A stretch of 64,000 nucleotides of DNA from DATGUN01 sp035301285. GTDB lineage: Bacteria; Bacillota; Bacilli; Bacillales; Amphibacillaceae. This document shows positions 8,432-17,170 of the stretch, piece after piece. The notes below the pieces were generated by a model. That model did no database searches, was not told where the DNA came from, and worked only from the letters and a program-made list of their open reading frames with translations. Position 1 is the first letter of the stretch, and each line of letters opens with the position of its first letter. The position numbers and the translations under genes are program-made. The stretch is from positions 12,394-76,393 of the forward strand of contig DATGUN010000030.1 of the NCBI GenBank assembly GCA_035301285.1, given 5' to 3'.

Positions 8432-9427
8432 ATGAATGTAACAATTTATGATGTTGCAAGAGAAGCAAATGTATCGATGGCTACAGTATCAAGGGTGGTC
8501 AATAGAAACCCGAATGTGAAACCTGTCACACGAAAGAAGGTACTGGCGACGATTGAACGTTTGGGCTATCGTCCAAACGCTGTGGCCAGGGGACTTGCAA
8601 GTAAAAAAACGACGACAGTGGGAACGATCATCCCCGATGTTTCTAGTATTTTCTTCTCGGAATTAGCGCGTGGGATAGAAGATATCGCCACTATGTATAA
8701 TTATAATATGATATTGAGCAGTTCAGATCAAAATAAAGATAAAGAATTGCAATTGATTAATACAATGCTGGAAAAACAAGTCGATGGTATTGTATTCATG
8801 GGGGGAACAGTGACAAAAGAACATGTCGATGAATTTGCAACATCCCATGTCCCGGTTGTGCTTGCAGCAACACAAGATATCACGGAAACAATTCCATCAG
8901 TGAATATTGATTATGAAGAAGCAAGCTACGAGGCAACGATGTATCTAATCAATAATCACTCTGGTGTACCGGCATTCATGAAAGGAAAAGACAATACCAT
9001 CATCAGTGATTATAAGCTGAAAGGATATAAGCGGGCTTTGAAAGAAAGTGATTTGGAATGGGATGAATCATATGTTGTGGAAGGGAACTATTCCTACGAT
9101 TCAGGTATTGAAAAAATCCAAGAATTGCTTGCTTTGGACAAGCCTCCAAAATCAGTGTTTGTTTCATCGGATGAAATGGCATTGGGTGCTATACACGGTG
9201 CACAAGACAAAGGCTATAATGTTCCGGAAGATATCGGCGTATTCGGTTTTGACAATACACGGCTTGCAACCATGGTTCGACCGACATTATCAACGGTTGT
9301 TCAACCGATGTACGATATCGGCGCGGTTGGTATGCGTCTATTGACGAAATTTATGAACAAAGAAGATGTCGAGGAAAAACGTGTGATTTTACCACACCGG
9401 ATTGTCCAAAGGAACTCAACAAAGTAA
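8432..9427 (+). CDS. ccpA: Catabolite control protein A
   Basis: LacI/GalR-family global regulator of carbon catabolite control; it binds cre sites with HPr-Ser46-P as corepressor. Residues 4-23 are the helix-turn-helix (IYDVAREANVSMATVSRVVN), followed by the hinge helix (YRPNAVARGLASKKT). A periplasmic-binding-protein-like core comes next (TVGTIIPDVSSIFFSELARG, VDGIVFMGG, SSDEMALGAIHGAQD, GVFGFDNTRLATMVRPTLSTV). Length is 331. AGGAGG precedes the ATG at 8432. The motPS genes that follow ccpA in B. subtilis are absent; acuC lies next in convergent orientation. Confidence 0.97.
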   Translation: MNVTIYDVAREANVSMATVSRVVNRNPNVKPVTRKKVLATIERLGYRPNAVARGLASKKTTTVGTIIPDVSSIFFSELARGIEDIATMYNYNMILSSSDQNKDKELQLINTMLEKQVDGIVFMGGTVTKEHVDEFATSHVPVVLAATQDITETIPSVNIDYEEASYEATMYLINNHSGVPAFMKGKDNTIISDYKLKGYKRALKESDLEWDESYVVEGNYSYDSGIEKIQELLALDKPPKSVFVSSDEMALGAIHGAQDKGYNVPEDIGVFGFDNTRLATMVRPTLSTVVQPMYDIGAVGMRLLTKFMNKEDVEEKRVILPHRIVQRNSTK

Positions 9428-9602
9428 CAATAATAACGATATAAAATATGTGTGATTCACCGGGCATCAAAAAAGAAAGCCATTTAATATGGTTTGATAT
9501 TATCCGGGATCAATAAACGAAACAAGTTATTTTGTACGTTTAAGGAGACAGACAATCGGTATTACATGAGGCTCCATTATGAAAATGTGGCGATGTTCAG
9601 CT

Positions 9603-9660
9603 AGTGAAAAGTTGGAAAAGGGGGTCACAACATCCCCAATCCCTTTTCACTTTGTTTTTT
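9603..9660 (+). terminator. Terminator after ccpA
   Basis: AGTGAAAAG (9603-9611) pairs with CTTTTCACT (9643-9651), with partial inner pairing of the G-rich and C-rich stretches, followed by a T-rich run. The T-run touches the stop codon of the convergent acuC. It lies 175 bases past ccpA; 9428-9602 holds nothing else I recognise. Confidence 0.65.
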
Positions 9661-10823
9661 CAATAGTGATTGTATTGCTGAATATGTTTTAACACACCGG
9701 ATAAAAGTTGTGCATTTTTTTCCTGAATTTCTTTTCTACGAGGTATTTTTGGAAGATCGGATTTATCATCTCGCCAACCGGTTGGCAATACAACTGGTGA
9801 TTCCTTTTGCCACTTCTGTAACCATGCTTCAGAAATCTTTCCGCTCATGACTTGTTCTCGTTTCATCACATTCCACACTTGTGCCCAAGCTCTAGGCGCC
9901 ACTCGCCACATATCATAGCCTCCCCCACCAAGTGCTATCCACTTTCCGTTACAATATTCATGTGCCAGTTCATGTGCCAATTCAGGAATCCGTTCATAGC
10001 TTCTCATACTTAAGGAAAGGTGTGTCAGCGGATCATAGGCATGTGCGTCAGCCCCGTTTTGTGTCATGATGACATCAGGCTTGAAAAATGCGGCAATTCT
10101 TCTAAAGGCCTCCTCATAAACGTGAATGAACGAATCATCTTCCGTAAAAGCATCAATCGGAATATTGAATGCATATCCATGCCCATCTTTGATACCACGT
10201 TCGTGAATATGTCCTGTTCCAGGAAACAAATAGCGTCCTGTTTCGTGTATGGAAAACGTACATACATTGGGATCATCGTAGAAGGCCCACTGAACACCAT
10301 CCCCGTGATGTGCATCTGTATCAACATACAAGACTTTAGCCTGATATTTTTCTTGGATATATTTTATGCTGACGGCTGCATCATTATAAATGCAAAAGCC
10401 TGATGCTTTCCGCTTGAAACCGTGATGAAGGCCACCTCCTAAATGAAGTGCGTGTTTATAGGTGTTTTCCATAACAGCATCAACCGCTGTCAAAGTGCCG
10501 CCCACGAGCCAACTGGCGGCATCGTGCATGTCAGGGAAGGGAGGGGTATCTTCTGAACCTAGTCCGAATTCAATTCTTCGTGAAAATGGCCATTGATTGT
10601 GTCCAGATTTTTTTACAGCCTCAACATAAACAGGATCATGGAATAAATGAAGTTCATCATCAGTGGCTTTTCTTGGTTTGACAATGTCTTTATCCATGAG
10701 TGTCCCCATTTTTTCAAGTAAATCTTTGGTCAACAAGACTCTTTTTTGATTGAAGGGGTGATCTTCATGGAAGTGATAATTCAATACTGTATCACCGTAA
10801 ACAAAAACAGAATGATTGCTCAT
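9660..10823 (-). CDS. acuC: AcuC, class I histone-deacetylase-type protein lysine deacetylase
   Basis: Zinc-dependent deacetylase. In B. subtilis it reactivates acetyl-CoA synthetase by removing the acetyl group added by AcuA. Visible motifs are HLGGGLHHG, LYVDTDAHHGDGVQ (metal Asp/His and active-site His pair), TFSIHETG, and ALGGGGYD near the C-terminus. 387 residues, normal length. The start overlaps the acuB stop by 4 bases, so translation is probably coupled. Last gene of acuABC; converges on ccpA. Confidence 0.95.
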   Translation of the reverse strand: MSNHSVFVYGDTVLNYHFHEDHPFNQKRVLLTKDLLEKMGTLMDKDIVKPRKATDDELHLFHDPVYVEAVKKSGHNQWPFSRRIEFGLGSEDTPPFPDMHDAASWLVGGTLTAVDAVMENTYKHALHLGGGLHHGFKRKASGFCIYNDAAVSIKYIQEKYQAKVLYVDTDAHHGDGVQWAFYDDPNVCTFSIHETGRYLFPGTGHIHERGIKDGHGYAFNIPIDAFTEDDSFIHVYEEAFRRIAAFFKPDVIMTQNGADAHAYDPLTHLSLSMRSYERIPELAHELAHEYCNGKWIALGGGGYDMWRVAPRAWAQVWNVMKREQVMSGKISEAWLQKWQKESPVVLPTGWRDDKSDLPKIPRRKEIQEKNAQLLSGVLKHIQQYNHY

Positions 10824-11470
10824 CGTTTCGGCCCCTGCATGTTATTTGGCCACATAAGTTCATAACCTGCATGACGTAAGTCTTGTATGGCTGGTGTTGG
10901 ATTCATCGTTTGTACCCTGAACACAAGGATCTTATGATAGGGATCCGTTTTGTATGGATAAACCAGCACGGATATAATGTTGATTTTACGTTTGGCAAAC
11001 ACATTGGCTACTTCAGGCAGTATACCTGGTTTGTGTGGTACTTTTACTTCGATGTGTGAGCTCTGGACGTGAGTTCCCGTAAGTTGGATGAGAGTTGACA
11101 ACATATCATTATCTGTAATCAGTCCCACAAATTTATTATTCTCAACAACCGGCAGGGATGAGAACTTTTTTTCATAGAATATGCGAGCGATTTCTTCAAC
11201 GAAATCAAGTGGATGAACGGTAACGACAGACTTTGTCATGATAGTCTCAATTGTATTGTCCAGACTATCATAGGAGGGATTCTTATCAAAAATAGAAGGA
11301 CTTACATCTCGAATGTCACGATCTGATACAATACCTACTACATGATTATGGTGATCAAGGACGGGAAAGTGATGCACCTGTTTATTTTGCACATAACGCA
11401 AGGCTTCTAAAATGCGAGAATCCGGTGACAAGGTAATAACGTCTGTTTTCATAATTTCTTCGACTAACAT
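10820..11470 (-). CDS. acuB: AcuB, CBS-pair plus ACT-domain protein
   Basis: Member of the acetoin/acetate utilisation operon with no fully established biochemical role. Residues 1-~60 and ~75-130 are two CBS motifs (MKTDVITLSPDSRI with HFPVLDHHNHVVGIVSDRD; MTKSVVTVHPLDFVEEIA with LPVVENNKFVGLITDNDM). Residues ~140-210 form an ACT-like domain (IEVKVPHKPGILPEVANVF). CBS and ACT pairs usually bind adenylates and amino acids, so a sensing role is likely. It starts directly after the acuA stop codon. Confidence 0.93.
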   Translation of the reverse strand: MLVEEIMKTDVITLSPDSRILEALRYVQNKQVHHFPVLDHHNHVVGIVSDRDIRDVSPSIFDKNPSYDSLDNTIETIMTKSVVTVHPLDFVEEIARIFYEKKFSSLPVVENNKFVGLITDNDMLSTLIQLTGTHVQSSHIEVKVPHKPGILPEVANVFAKRKINIISVLVYPYKTDPYHKILVFRVQTMNPTPAIQDLRHAGYELMWPNNMQGPKR

Positions 11471-12124
11471 TTAATAATCCCTCCCATAGTTTGTTCTTTC
11501 ATTCCTTCGCAAAAAGCGGATGTTATCAAATTGTTGAATCACTTCTTCAGGTACATTCTTACCGATGCGGACCATGAGACAGTTCGCTGGATGTGAAGTG
11601 ATTTCCGGATCATCCGTGGCAGTCGGATACAGGCCGCCTTTTGCCATTATTTTATCCATGAGTTTCCGGTAACGCCATACATCCAGATTCGCTCCCTCTA
11701 AATCCCAATGCCAATAATATTCAGTTGATATCGTTATATAATTTTCCATATAGGAATCCATCATGGATAGCATGATTAGTCTTGAGGCGATCTGATATCC
11801 ACGATATAAAGGAACAACTTCGATTGCACCTAAAACCAATAGTTCTTTCAGAGTGTCTGTGTGCCATCTTTCCATCGGGTCCGGATAAACAAATATCACA
11901 TACCCAATGATTGTATTCTGATGAACTGCAATGATAATCCGCCCTTCTGGTAATGTTGCAATTTGTTTTAATGCATCAAATTGTTTATGGGGCACACGAA
12001 AAGCGGTGAGGTCATCGTGAAAATCATATTGATCCAATTCAACTGATGTGACAGGGCCTTCAATGGTGATTGCGCCAATAGACGTATCCAAAATCTCAGA
12101 ATGGTAAGTTTTAATATGCTCCAT
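11471..12124 (-). CDS. acuA: AcuA, GNAT protein acetyltransferase
   Basis: GCN5-type acetyltransferase; in B. subtilis it inactivates acetyl-CoA synthetase AcsA by lysine acetylation. Recognised from LPEGRIIIAVHQNTIIGYV, LGAIEVVPLYRGYQIASRL (the acetyl-CoA loop), TTDDPEITSHPANCLMVRIGK and the aromatic EYYWHWDL stretch. The start at 12124 (MEHIKTYHS) matches the family N-terminus and has GGGTGG upstream; an extra 10 codons are open but unlikely. No acsA gene lies next to it, unlike B. subtilis, so its target must be encoded elsewhere. Confidence 0.94.
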   Translation of the reverse strand: MEHIKTYHSEILDTSIGAITIEGPVTSVELDQYDFHDDLTAFRVPHKQFDALKQIATLPEGRIIIAVHQNTIIGYVIFVYPDPMERWHTDTLKELLVLGAIEVVPLYRGYQIASRLIMLSMMDSYMENYITISTEYYWHWDLEGANLDVWRYRKLMDKIMAKGGLYPTATDDPEITSHPANCLMVRIGKNVPEEVIQQFDNIRFLRRNERTNYGRDY

Positions 12125-12166
12125 AGAAGCACCACCCATTAGAAATGAAATCAACTGCTCATATTC

Positions 12167-12199
12167 AGTATACCGTAATTGGTTGAAAACGTTTAGTGT
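12167..12199 (-). promoter_or_regulatory. Candidate acuABC promoter -10 and cre-like half site
   Basis: On the minus strand a TATACT -10-like box (12172-12167) lies 43 bases before acuA. Just upstream, reading the plus strand, TGAAAACGTTTAGT (12186-12199) matches the cre consensus TGWAANCGNTNWCA except in the last two bases. It overlaps the expected -35 position. acuABC is CcpA-controlled in B. subtilis. Confidence 0.35.
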
Positions 12200-12206
12200 A
12201 AAAAGA

Positions 12207-12242
12207 AAAAACCCCCATCCTTTTTATAGTCGGACAGGGGAA
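12207..12242 (-). terminator. Terminator of the PBP gene
   Basis: On the minus strand, CCCCTGTCC pairs imperfectly with GGATGGGGG across an 11-base loop and is followed by six T's. It separates the PBP transcript from acuABC. Confidence 0.75.
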
Positions 12243-12285
12243 TGGATGAACTTTTGGTCAAGCAGCCGATAATGTTTACTGTATA

Positions 12286-15200
12286 TTAACCATTATCTTC
12301 ACCAGCATCATTGCCATCGTCATCGTTTTTATTATTGTCTTTGTCATTGTCTTTTTTATTATCATCGTTATTGTTGGTATTGTCATTGTTTTTACTGTTG
12401 TCGTTAGCGCTGTTGTTATTATTGTCATTTTCTTTTTTGTTTTTATCATCTTTTTTATCGTCATTGTTTTTCTTATTATCTTTTTTACTTTTCTTCTTGC
12501 TGTCTTTTTTGTTGTCTTTCTTTTCTTTCTTGTTATCTTGTTTACTGTCTTTCTTGTCATCTTTTTTAGTGTCTTTCTCATTATCTTTATTATCGTCGTT
12601 ATCTTTTACATCCCCAACCGAAACATCATTGGAAGATGACGATTTATGACCAAAATAATCAACAGCTTGTACCTTGTATATACCATCTTTATCTGTCTGG
12701 TAATTCGTGCTTGTCGTATGACCGATAACTTTGAAGTTGCCATTTTTATTATCGGCTCTGAGTATATAGTAACCAACCACATCTGTGCTCGATGATTTAT
12801 TCCAGGTTAATGTGTTGTTGGAATGGTTAACTGATGTCGGTTCAGATGGATTGTCACCATCATCTTTCATGTCACTCGCATCACCGACATCACTTCCTGG
12901 AAAACCGATTTTTTCCCATTTTGCTCGGTCGGACCCAGTTGGATATAATTGTTTCAAATCCCCGATTTTATCATAGCCATTTCTTTCCAGGAATTTCGGG
13001 TTGAACGAATATCCATTACCGTTGATAAATTCACTCGGTGTATTGTCACCTGCAGGAATGGACTTTCCGTCTACTGTAACAAAGGATCCTTTGATAAGAC
13101 TGTCATCTACTTTGTCGGGTGCATACTTTTCATTGAATAGGTCTGTCTTCACAAGACCTGCTTTTTCGCATAAGTCGGATGGTTTCATCCCTGATATCGC
13201 ACAATAACTTTTTTCGACAACACCATCGGGTTGTTTAAAGTTGTCCGAAGGAGATATTAAATCAGGATCCACTTCGGCAGCGGCATTTATAAGTTCTGCC
13301 CACAGCTTATTGTTACGCTGGCTGTAACTCAGTGAACAACCTTGGCAAGTATCTTTTAAGTTTGTTCCTTCTTCATAGCCAATCCAAGTACCGAATGTAA
13401 CGTTTGGATTTGTGCCAATAAACCATGCGTCATGATAATCATTGGATGTACCCGTTTTACCAGCCCAGTCAACACCCGTATTATTCAGTTGGCTGTTGAT
13501 ATATGATCCTGTTCCATTTGAAATGACATCACGCATTAAATCGATTGTTAAATAACTTGTTTCTTTGGAGAAGACGTCAACAGGATCTGACTCGTGTTCA
13601 TAAATTACATCGCCATCACTTGTCTCGATACTTTCAATCATATACCCATCAATGAATTCGCCCTCATTGGCAAAGGTTGTAAACGCGTTGACGTTTTCGA
13701 TCACTTTCATATCCATTGTTCCATATCCGGCAGAGGTATTTGTATGGTCTTCTTCTCTTAAGGTGGAAACCCCCATTTTTTCCAGATATTCTTTAACGGG
13801 GTTTTCAGGCAATATGTCTTGATAGATCTTGGCCGCCGGAATGTTATATGATTGTGCAAGAGCATCTCTAGCCGATACCATGCCGTGGACGCCACCTCCA
13901 TAGTTGTTGGGAAGATCAGCGTAATCATCTGTTTTTGCATCAAGAACTGGCGACCCAGGCTGATATTTTCCCAGTTCCATTGCCGGTGCATAATCAAGTA
14001 ATGGTTTGATGGTACTACCGGGTGAACGTTTTGTTTGGGTTGCAAAGTTCAACTGACCTTTGTCATCCGTTTCGCGACCACCGACAAAGCTGATGACTTT
14101 TCCTGTTTTATTTTCCCTTAAAACAGCCGCTGTTTGGACAGGGCGAGGGACCTCATATTTTTCACCTGTTTCCTCATCTGTTTTTGTTATCGGTTCAAGG
14201 TCGGGTCCGAAATATTCGTAGTCCTTGACCACTTTTTGTTGGGCGTTGAAAATATCTTTGTTGATTGTGGAATGGATCCGGTACCCGTTTCGTTTTAAGT
14301 CTTTGCTTGCTTTATCTTTATACTTGTCGATTTCTTTTTTACTTAAATCGTCACGCGTGACATCATCGTCTTTCATCAGTTTATCTGCGATGATGGCAGT
14401 TGCGCGGGTTTGTAATTCATTCACCAGACGAGGGTATTCCTCATCAGGTGTGGCTGATTTTTCCGTGAAATCACCAACAATATCATATTCAAGGGCCTCT
14501 TCATATTCATCATGTGTGATATACTCTTCGTCATACATCCGTTTAAGCACGGTATTCATACGATTGATACCTGTTTCCAATGCCGCTTCATCTTTTATTC
14601 CACCCTGATTCTTAAAAGGTGTATAAGCTGATGGACTTTGTGGCAAACCCGCAAGATAGGCTGCTTGAGGTAAGTTGACATCTTTGGCATCAATGCCAAA
14701 AACGCCTTGTGCCGCTGTTTCGATGCCTGCTATATTCTGTCCGGATGCTTCACGGCCGTACGGTATGATATTTAAATACGCCTCCAATATCTGATCTTTT
14801 GTGAAGAAGTTTTCCAGTCGCATTGCAAGCAAAATCTCCTTTGCTTTACGATCGAATGAAACTTCATTTGTCAGCAGTTGGTTTTTGATCAATTGTTGGG
14901 TGAGGGTACTTCCTCCCGTTTTAACGTCAGTATCCATTGCTTCCTGCATTACTGCACGGACAATTGCTTTTGGAACAACCCCATTATGTTCGTCGAAGTT
15001 TTGATCTTCCGTTGCTTTGGTTGCCTGTATGATCAAATCGGATACATCTTCAAGGTCAATTTCCTCACGATGCAGATCTGATTTGATATCCCCAATATAT
15101 ACATCATTGTCGAAATACATTTTGGATGTCTCTTCATAGTTGTAAATGTCTTTCTCCATACTTTCGTAACTGCGGATGGGCTCATCTTTTACGAGAGAAG

Positions 15201-15381
15201 CGAAATACCCCGCTCCAATACCACCTATAAAAAATATACTGATAAATCCAATGAGTAAAAAGAATAATATGACATTCCAGCTCACGTCGTATGTAATCCG
15301 AGCCGTTCGCTGTATTTTTCCCGCTTTCCATAAAGATGATATTTTTGTCATGATTTTTTGAAAGGTTTCTTTAAAATTCAA
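12286..15381 (-). CDS. Class A penicillin-binding protein with FN3 domain and K/D/N-rich tail
   Basis: Bifunctional peptidoglycan glycosyltransferase-transpeptidase, 1031 residues. A cytoplasmic segment and one membrane helix (around residues 30-55) lead into a GT51 domain (KATEDQNFDEHNG, GGSTLTQQLIKN, EAYLNIIPYGREASG). The transpeptidase domain has SxxK S456-T-I-K459, QSYN, and KTGTS from K642. A fibronectin-III-like domain (about 845-920) and about 106 residues of Lys/Asp/Asn/Glu low complexity close the protein. Start is TTG at 15381, eight bases after AGGAGG; a nearer ATG opens only a four-codon frame. It occupies the slot of acsA between acuA and tyrS. Which PBP1A/2-type paralogue this is I cannot tell. 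Confidence 0.92.
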   Translation of the reverse strand: MNFKETFQKIMTKISSLWKAGKIQRTARITYDVSWNVILFFLLIGFISIFFIGGIGAGYFASLVKDEPIRSYESMEKDIYNYEETSKMYFDNDVYIGDIKSDLHREEIDLEDVSDLIIQATKATEDQNFDEHNGVVPKAIVRAVMQEAMDTDVKTGGSTLTQQLIKNQLLTNEVSFDRKAKEILLAMRLENFFTKDQILEAYLNIIPYGREASGQNIAGIETAAQGVFGIDAKDVNLPQAAYLAGLPQSPSAYTPFKNQGGIKDEAALETGINRMNTVLKRMYDEEYITHDEYEEALEYDIVGDFTEKSATPDEEYPRLVNELQTRATAIIADKLMKDDDVTRDDLSKKEIDKYKDKASKDLKRNGYRIHSTINKDIFNAQQKVVKDYEYFGPDLEPITKTDEETGEKYEVPRPVQTAAVLRENKTGKVISFVGGRETDDKGQLNFATQTKRSPGSTIKPLLDYAPAMELGKYQPGSPVLDAKTDDYADLPNNYGGGVHGMVSARDALAQSYNIPAAKIYQDILPENPVKEYLEKMGVSTLREEDHTNTSAGYGTMDMKVIENVNAFTTFANEGEFIDGYMIESIETSDGDVIYEHESDPVDVFSKETSYLTIDLMRDVISNGTGSYINSQLNNTGVDWAGKTGTSNDYHDAWFIGTNPNVTFGTWIGYEEGTNLKDTCQGCSLSYSQRNNKLWAELINAAAEVDPDLISPSDNFKQPDGVVEKSYCAISGMKPSDLCEKAGLVKTDLFNEKYAPDKVDDSLIKGSFVTVDGKSIPAGDNTPSEFINGNGYSFNPKFLERNGYDKIGDLKQLYPTGSDRAKWEKIGFPGSDVGDASDMKDDGDNPSEPTSVNHSNNTLTWNKSSSTDVVGYYILRADNKNGNFKVIGHTTSTNYQTDKDGIYKVQAVDYFGHKSSSSNDVSVGDVKDNDDNKDNEKDTKKDDKKDSKQDNKKEKKDNKKDSKKKSKKDNKKNNDDKKDDKNKKENDNNNNSANDNSKNNDNTNNNDDNKKDNDKDNNKNDDDGNDAGEDNG

Positions 15382-15456
15382 TCATATAACCTCCTAAAAT
15401 ACCATTATTCATTATAGCATATTCTTTTTAGAATTAGGGAGGAAAGATGAATATCA

Positions 15457-15485
15457 TTGCTTTATTTCTTTTTTTGTGGTATTTA
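15457..15485 (+). promoter_or_regulatory. Candidate tyrS promoter
   Basis: TTGCTT (15457-15462), 17-bp spacer, TATTTA (15480-15485), about 60 bases before the T-box stem I. The -10 box is imperfect. Confidence 0.35.
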
Positions 15486-15544
15486 TTAATTATCACTTAA
15501 AAAAATAGGTTGCTTTGAAGGATACGAGTAATCCACAAACCTCT

Positions 15545-15730
15545 TTTACAGAGAGCTGACGGTTGGTGTGAGTCAGTAATGGTCTGTAGGATGAATTACA
15601 GTCTGGAGCATTTTTCTGGCATCGGTTATTTGTCATGTCAGGAAACGGTGTATCATCGTTAACAATCCCGAGGCGGCATTACTGCAACGAGGGTGGTAAC
15701 GCGAGTATAAACTCGTCCCTTTTTTATGGG
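15545..15730 (+). promoter_or_regulatory. T-box leader of tyrS (tyrosine specifier)
   Basis: tRNA-sensing transcription attenuator. Stem I begins at AGAGAGCTGACGG. The specifier region GAATTACAG presents TAC (15597-15599), a Tyr codon. The T-box core GAGGGTGGTAACGCG starts at 15689. The base after GGTGG is T, which pairs with the A discriminator of tRNA-Tyr. The competing terminator pairs GGG/CCC and CGAG/CTCG around TATAAA, followed by six T's, ending about 15726. Uncharged tRNA-Tyr would stabilise the antiterminator and allow tyrS transcription. Confidence 0.93.
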
Positions 15731-15773
15731 GATGGGTTTTTTATTTTTTATCTAGAAAAGGTAGGGTGTTGAA

Positions 15774-17045
15774 ATGGATATTTTACAAGATTTAGAAGCG
15801 AGAGGGCTTATTCAACAGACAACAGACAGGGAAGGATTGGATAAACATTTAACCCAAAACGAAGTAACATTGTATTGTGGATTTGATCCGACGGCTGATA
15901 GTTTGCATATCGGTCATCTTGTGCCTCTTACAATGCTGAAGCGATTTCAGAAAGCGGGTCACAAACCGATTGCACTTGTCGGTGGTGGAACAGGTATGAT
16001 AGGGGACCCGAGCGGGAGGTCCAGTGAGCGATCTTTAAATGAAGAAAAGGTCGTTAAATCATACAGTCGTGCTATCAGAAATCAAATAGCATCATTTTTG
16101 GAGTCATCTACGGATGAAAATCCAGTGGTAACACGTGACAATCATGATTGGTTGGCTGATATGACTATCATAGATTTCCTCCGTGATGCCGGGAAACATT
16201 TTGGCATCAATTATATGCTTGCCAAAGAATCTGTTTCTGCTCGCATTGACCAAGGTATCTCCTATACGGAATTCAGCTACATGCTCCTGCAGTCAATGGA
16301 TTTCGCTGAATTATATGAGCGGGAGAACTGTACATTGCAGATCGGCGGAAGTGACCAATGGGGCAACATTACTGCTGGTATGGATTTCATCCGTCGTTCG
16401 CGTGAAGAGATGGATGAGGATATTAAAGTATTTGGTTTAACCGTTCCACTTCTTACAAAAGCAGATGGAACAAAATTCGGTAAAACAGCTGGGGGAGCGA
16501 TATGGCTTGATCCAGAAAAAACAACACCATATGAATTTTATCAGTTCTGGCTGAATACAGATGATCGCGATGTTATAAAATTCCTGCAGTACTTTACCTT
16601 TGTACCCGTAAACGAGATGCAGTCTCTTGAAAAATCATTGCTGGAGGAACCAGAAAAGCGTGTTGCTCATAAACGCCTAGCTGAAGAAATGACCGAAAGT
16701 GTCCATGGCAAGTCTGCATTGAAACAAGCCCAGAAAATTTCCGCATCTTTGTTTAGCGGTGATTTGAAGACACTGACAAAGAATGACATCGAACAAGGAT
16801 TTAAGGATGTTCCAACTCACACTGTTTCGGAACATGAGATGGGGCTCATCGATCTGTTGGTTGGTGCTGGAATATCGTCATCCAAACGGCAGGCACGCGA
16901 GGATATTAACAATGGGGCTATTTATATCAATGGTGAGAGGGAACAAGACCTTCAATACGTTGTAACGGAAAAAGATCGCCTTGACGATACATTCACCATT
17001 ATACGCCGCGGGAAAAAGAAATATTTCTTGATCCGTTATCAGTAA
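15774..17045 (+). CDS. tyrS: Tyrosyl-tRNA synthetase
   Basis: Charges tRNA-Tyr. The class I signatures are HIGH at residues 45-48 (HIGHLVPL) and the KMSKS-equivalent KFGKT at 234-238. The Tyr/ATP pocket shows YCGFDPTADSLH and QIGGSDQWGNITAG. The C-terminal ~70 residues are an S4-like RNA-binding domain (SSKRQAREDINNGAIYING). 423 residues, normal for the TyrS type. AGGTAGGG precedes the ATG at 15774. Expression is gated by the T-box leader upstream. Confidence 0.98.
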   Translation: MDILQDLEARGLIQQTTDREGLDKHLTQNEVTLYCGFDPTADSLHIGHLVPLTMLKRFQKAGHKPIALVGGGTGMIGDPSGRSSERSLNEEKVVKSYSRAIRNQIASFLESSTDENPVVTRDNHDWLADMTIIDFLRDAGKHFGINYMLAKESVSARIDQGISYTEFSYMLLQSMDFAELYERENCTLQIGGSDQWGNITAGMDFIRRSREEMDEDIKVFGLTVPLLTKADGTKFGKTAGGAIWLDPEKTTPYEFYQFWLNTDDRDVIKFLQYFTFVPVNEMQSLEKSLLEEPEKRVAHKRLAEEMTESVHGKSALKQAQKISASLFSGDLKTLTKNDIEQGFKDVPTHTVSEHEMGLIDLLVGAGISSSKRQAREDINNGAIYINGEREQDLQYVVTEKDRLDDTFTIIRRGKKKYFLIRYQ

Positions 17046-17053
17046 ATATGGAA

Positions 17054-17086
17054 GCCTTGACTTTAAAATTACGGTCAAGGCTTTTT
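17054..17086 (+). terminator. Terminator after tyrS
   Basis: GCCTTGAC (17054-17061) pairs with GTCAAGGC (17074-17081), followed by five T's. Confidence 0.88.
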
Positions 17087-17097
17087 CAACTTAATAT

Positions 17098-17133
17098 AAA
17101 AAGCCACAAACCCTCGATATAAGGGAGTGTGGC
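17098..17133 (-). terminator. Terminator after rpsD
   Basis: On the minus strand GCCACACTCCCT pairs with AGGGTTTGTGGC and is followed by five T's. The tyrS and rpsD terminators sit back to back between the convergent genes. Confidence 0.85.
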
Positions 17134-17170
17134 TTTTAAACAAGTCAATGGTTCATATGCATCAACGAGA

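Noticed and set aside
12276..12649. Open frames on both strands across the PBP tail (K/T/M-rich and L/S/F-rich products)
   Set aside because: Produced by the low-complexity DNA of the tail; no ribosome site and no family resemblance.
15371..15385. Four-codon frame (ATG ATT GAA TTT TAA) overlapping the PBP start
   Set aside because: Only four bases from the ribosome site and with no sign of regulation; the TTG start of the PBP has the proper spacing.
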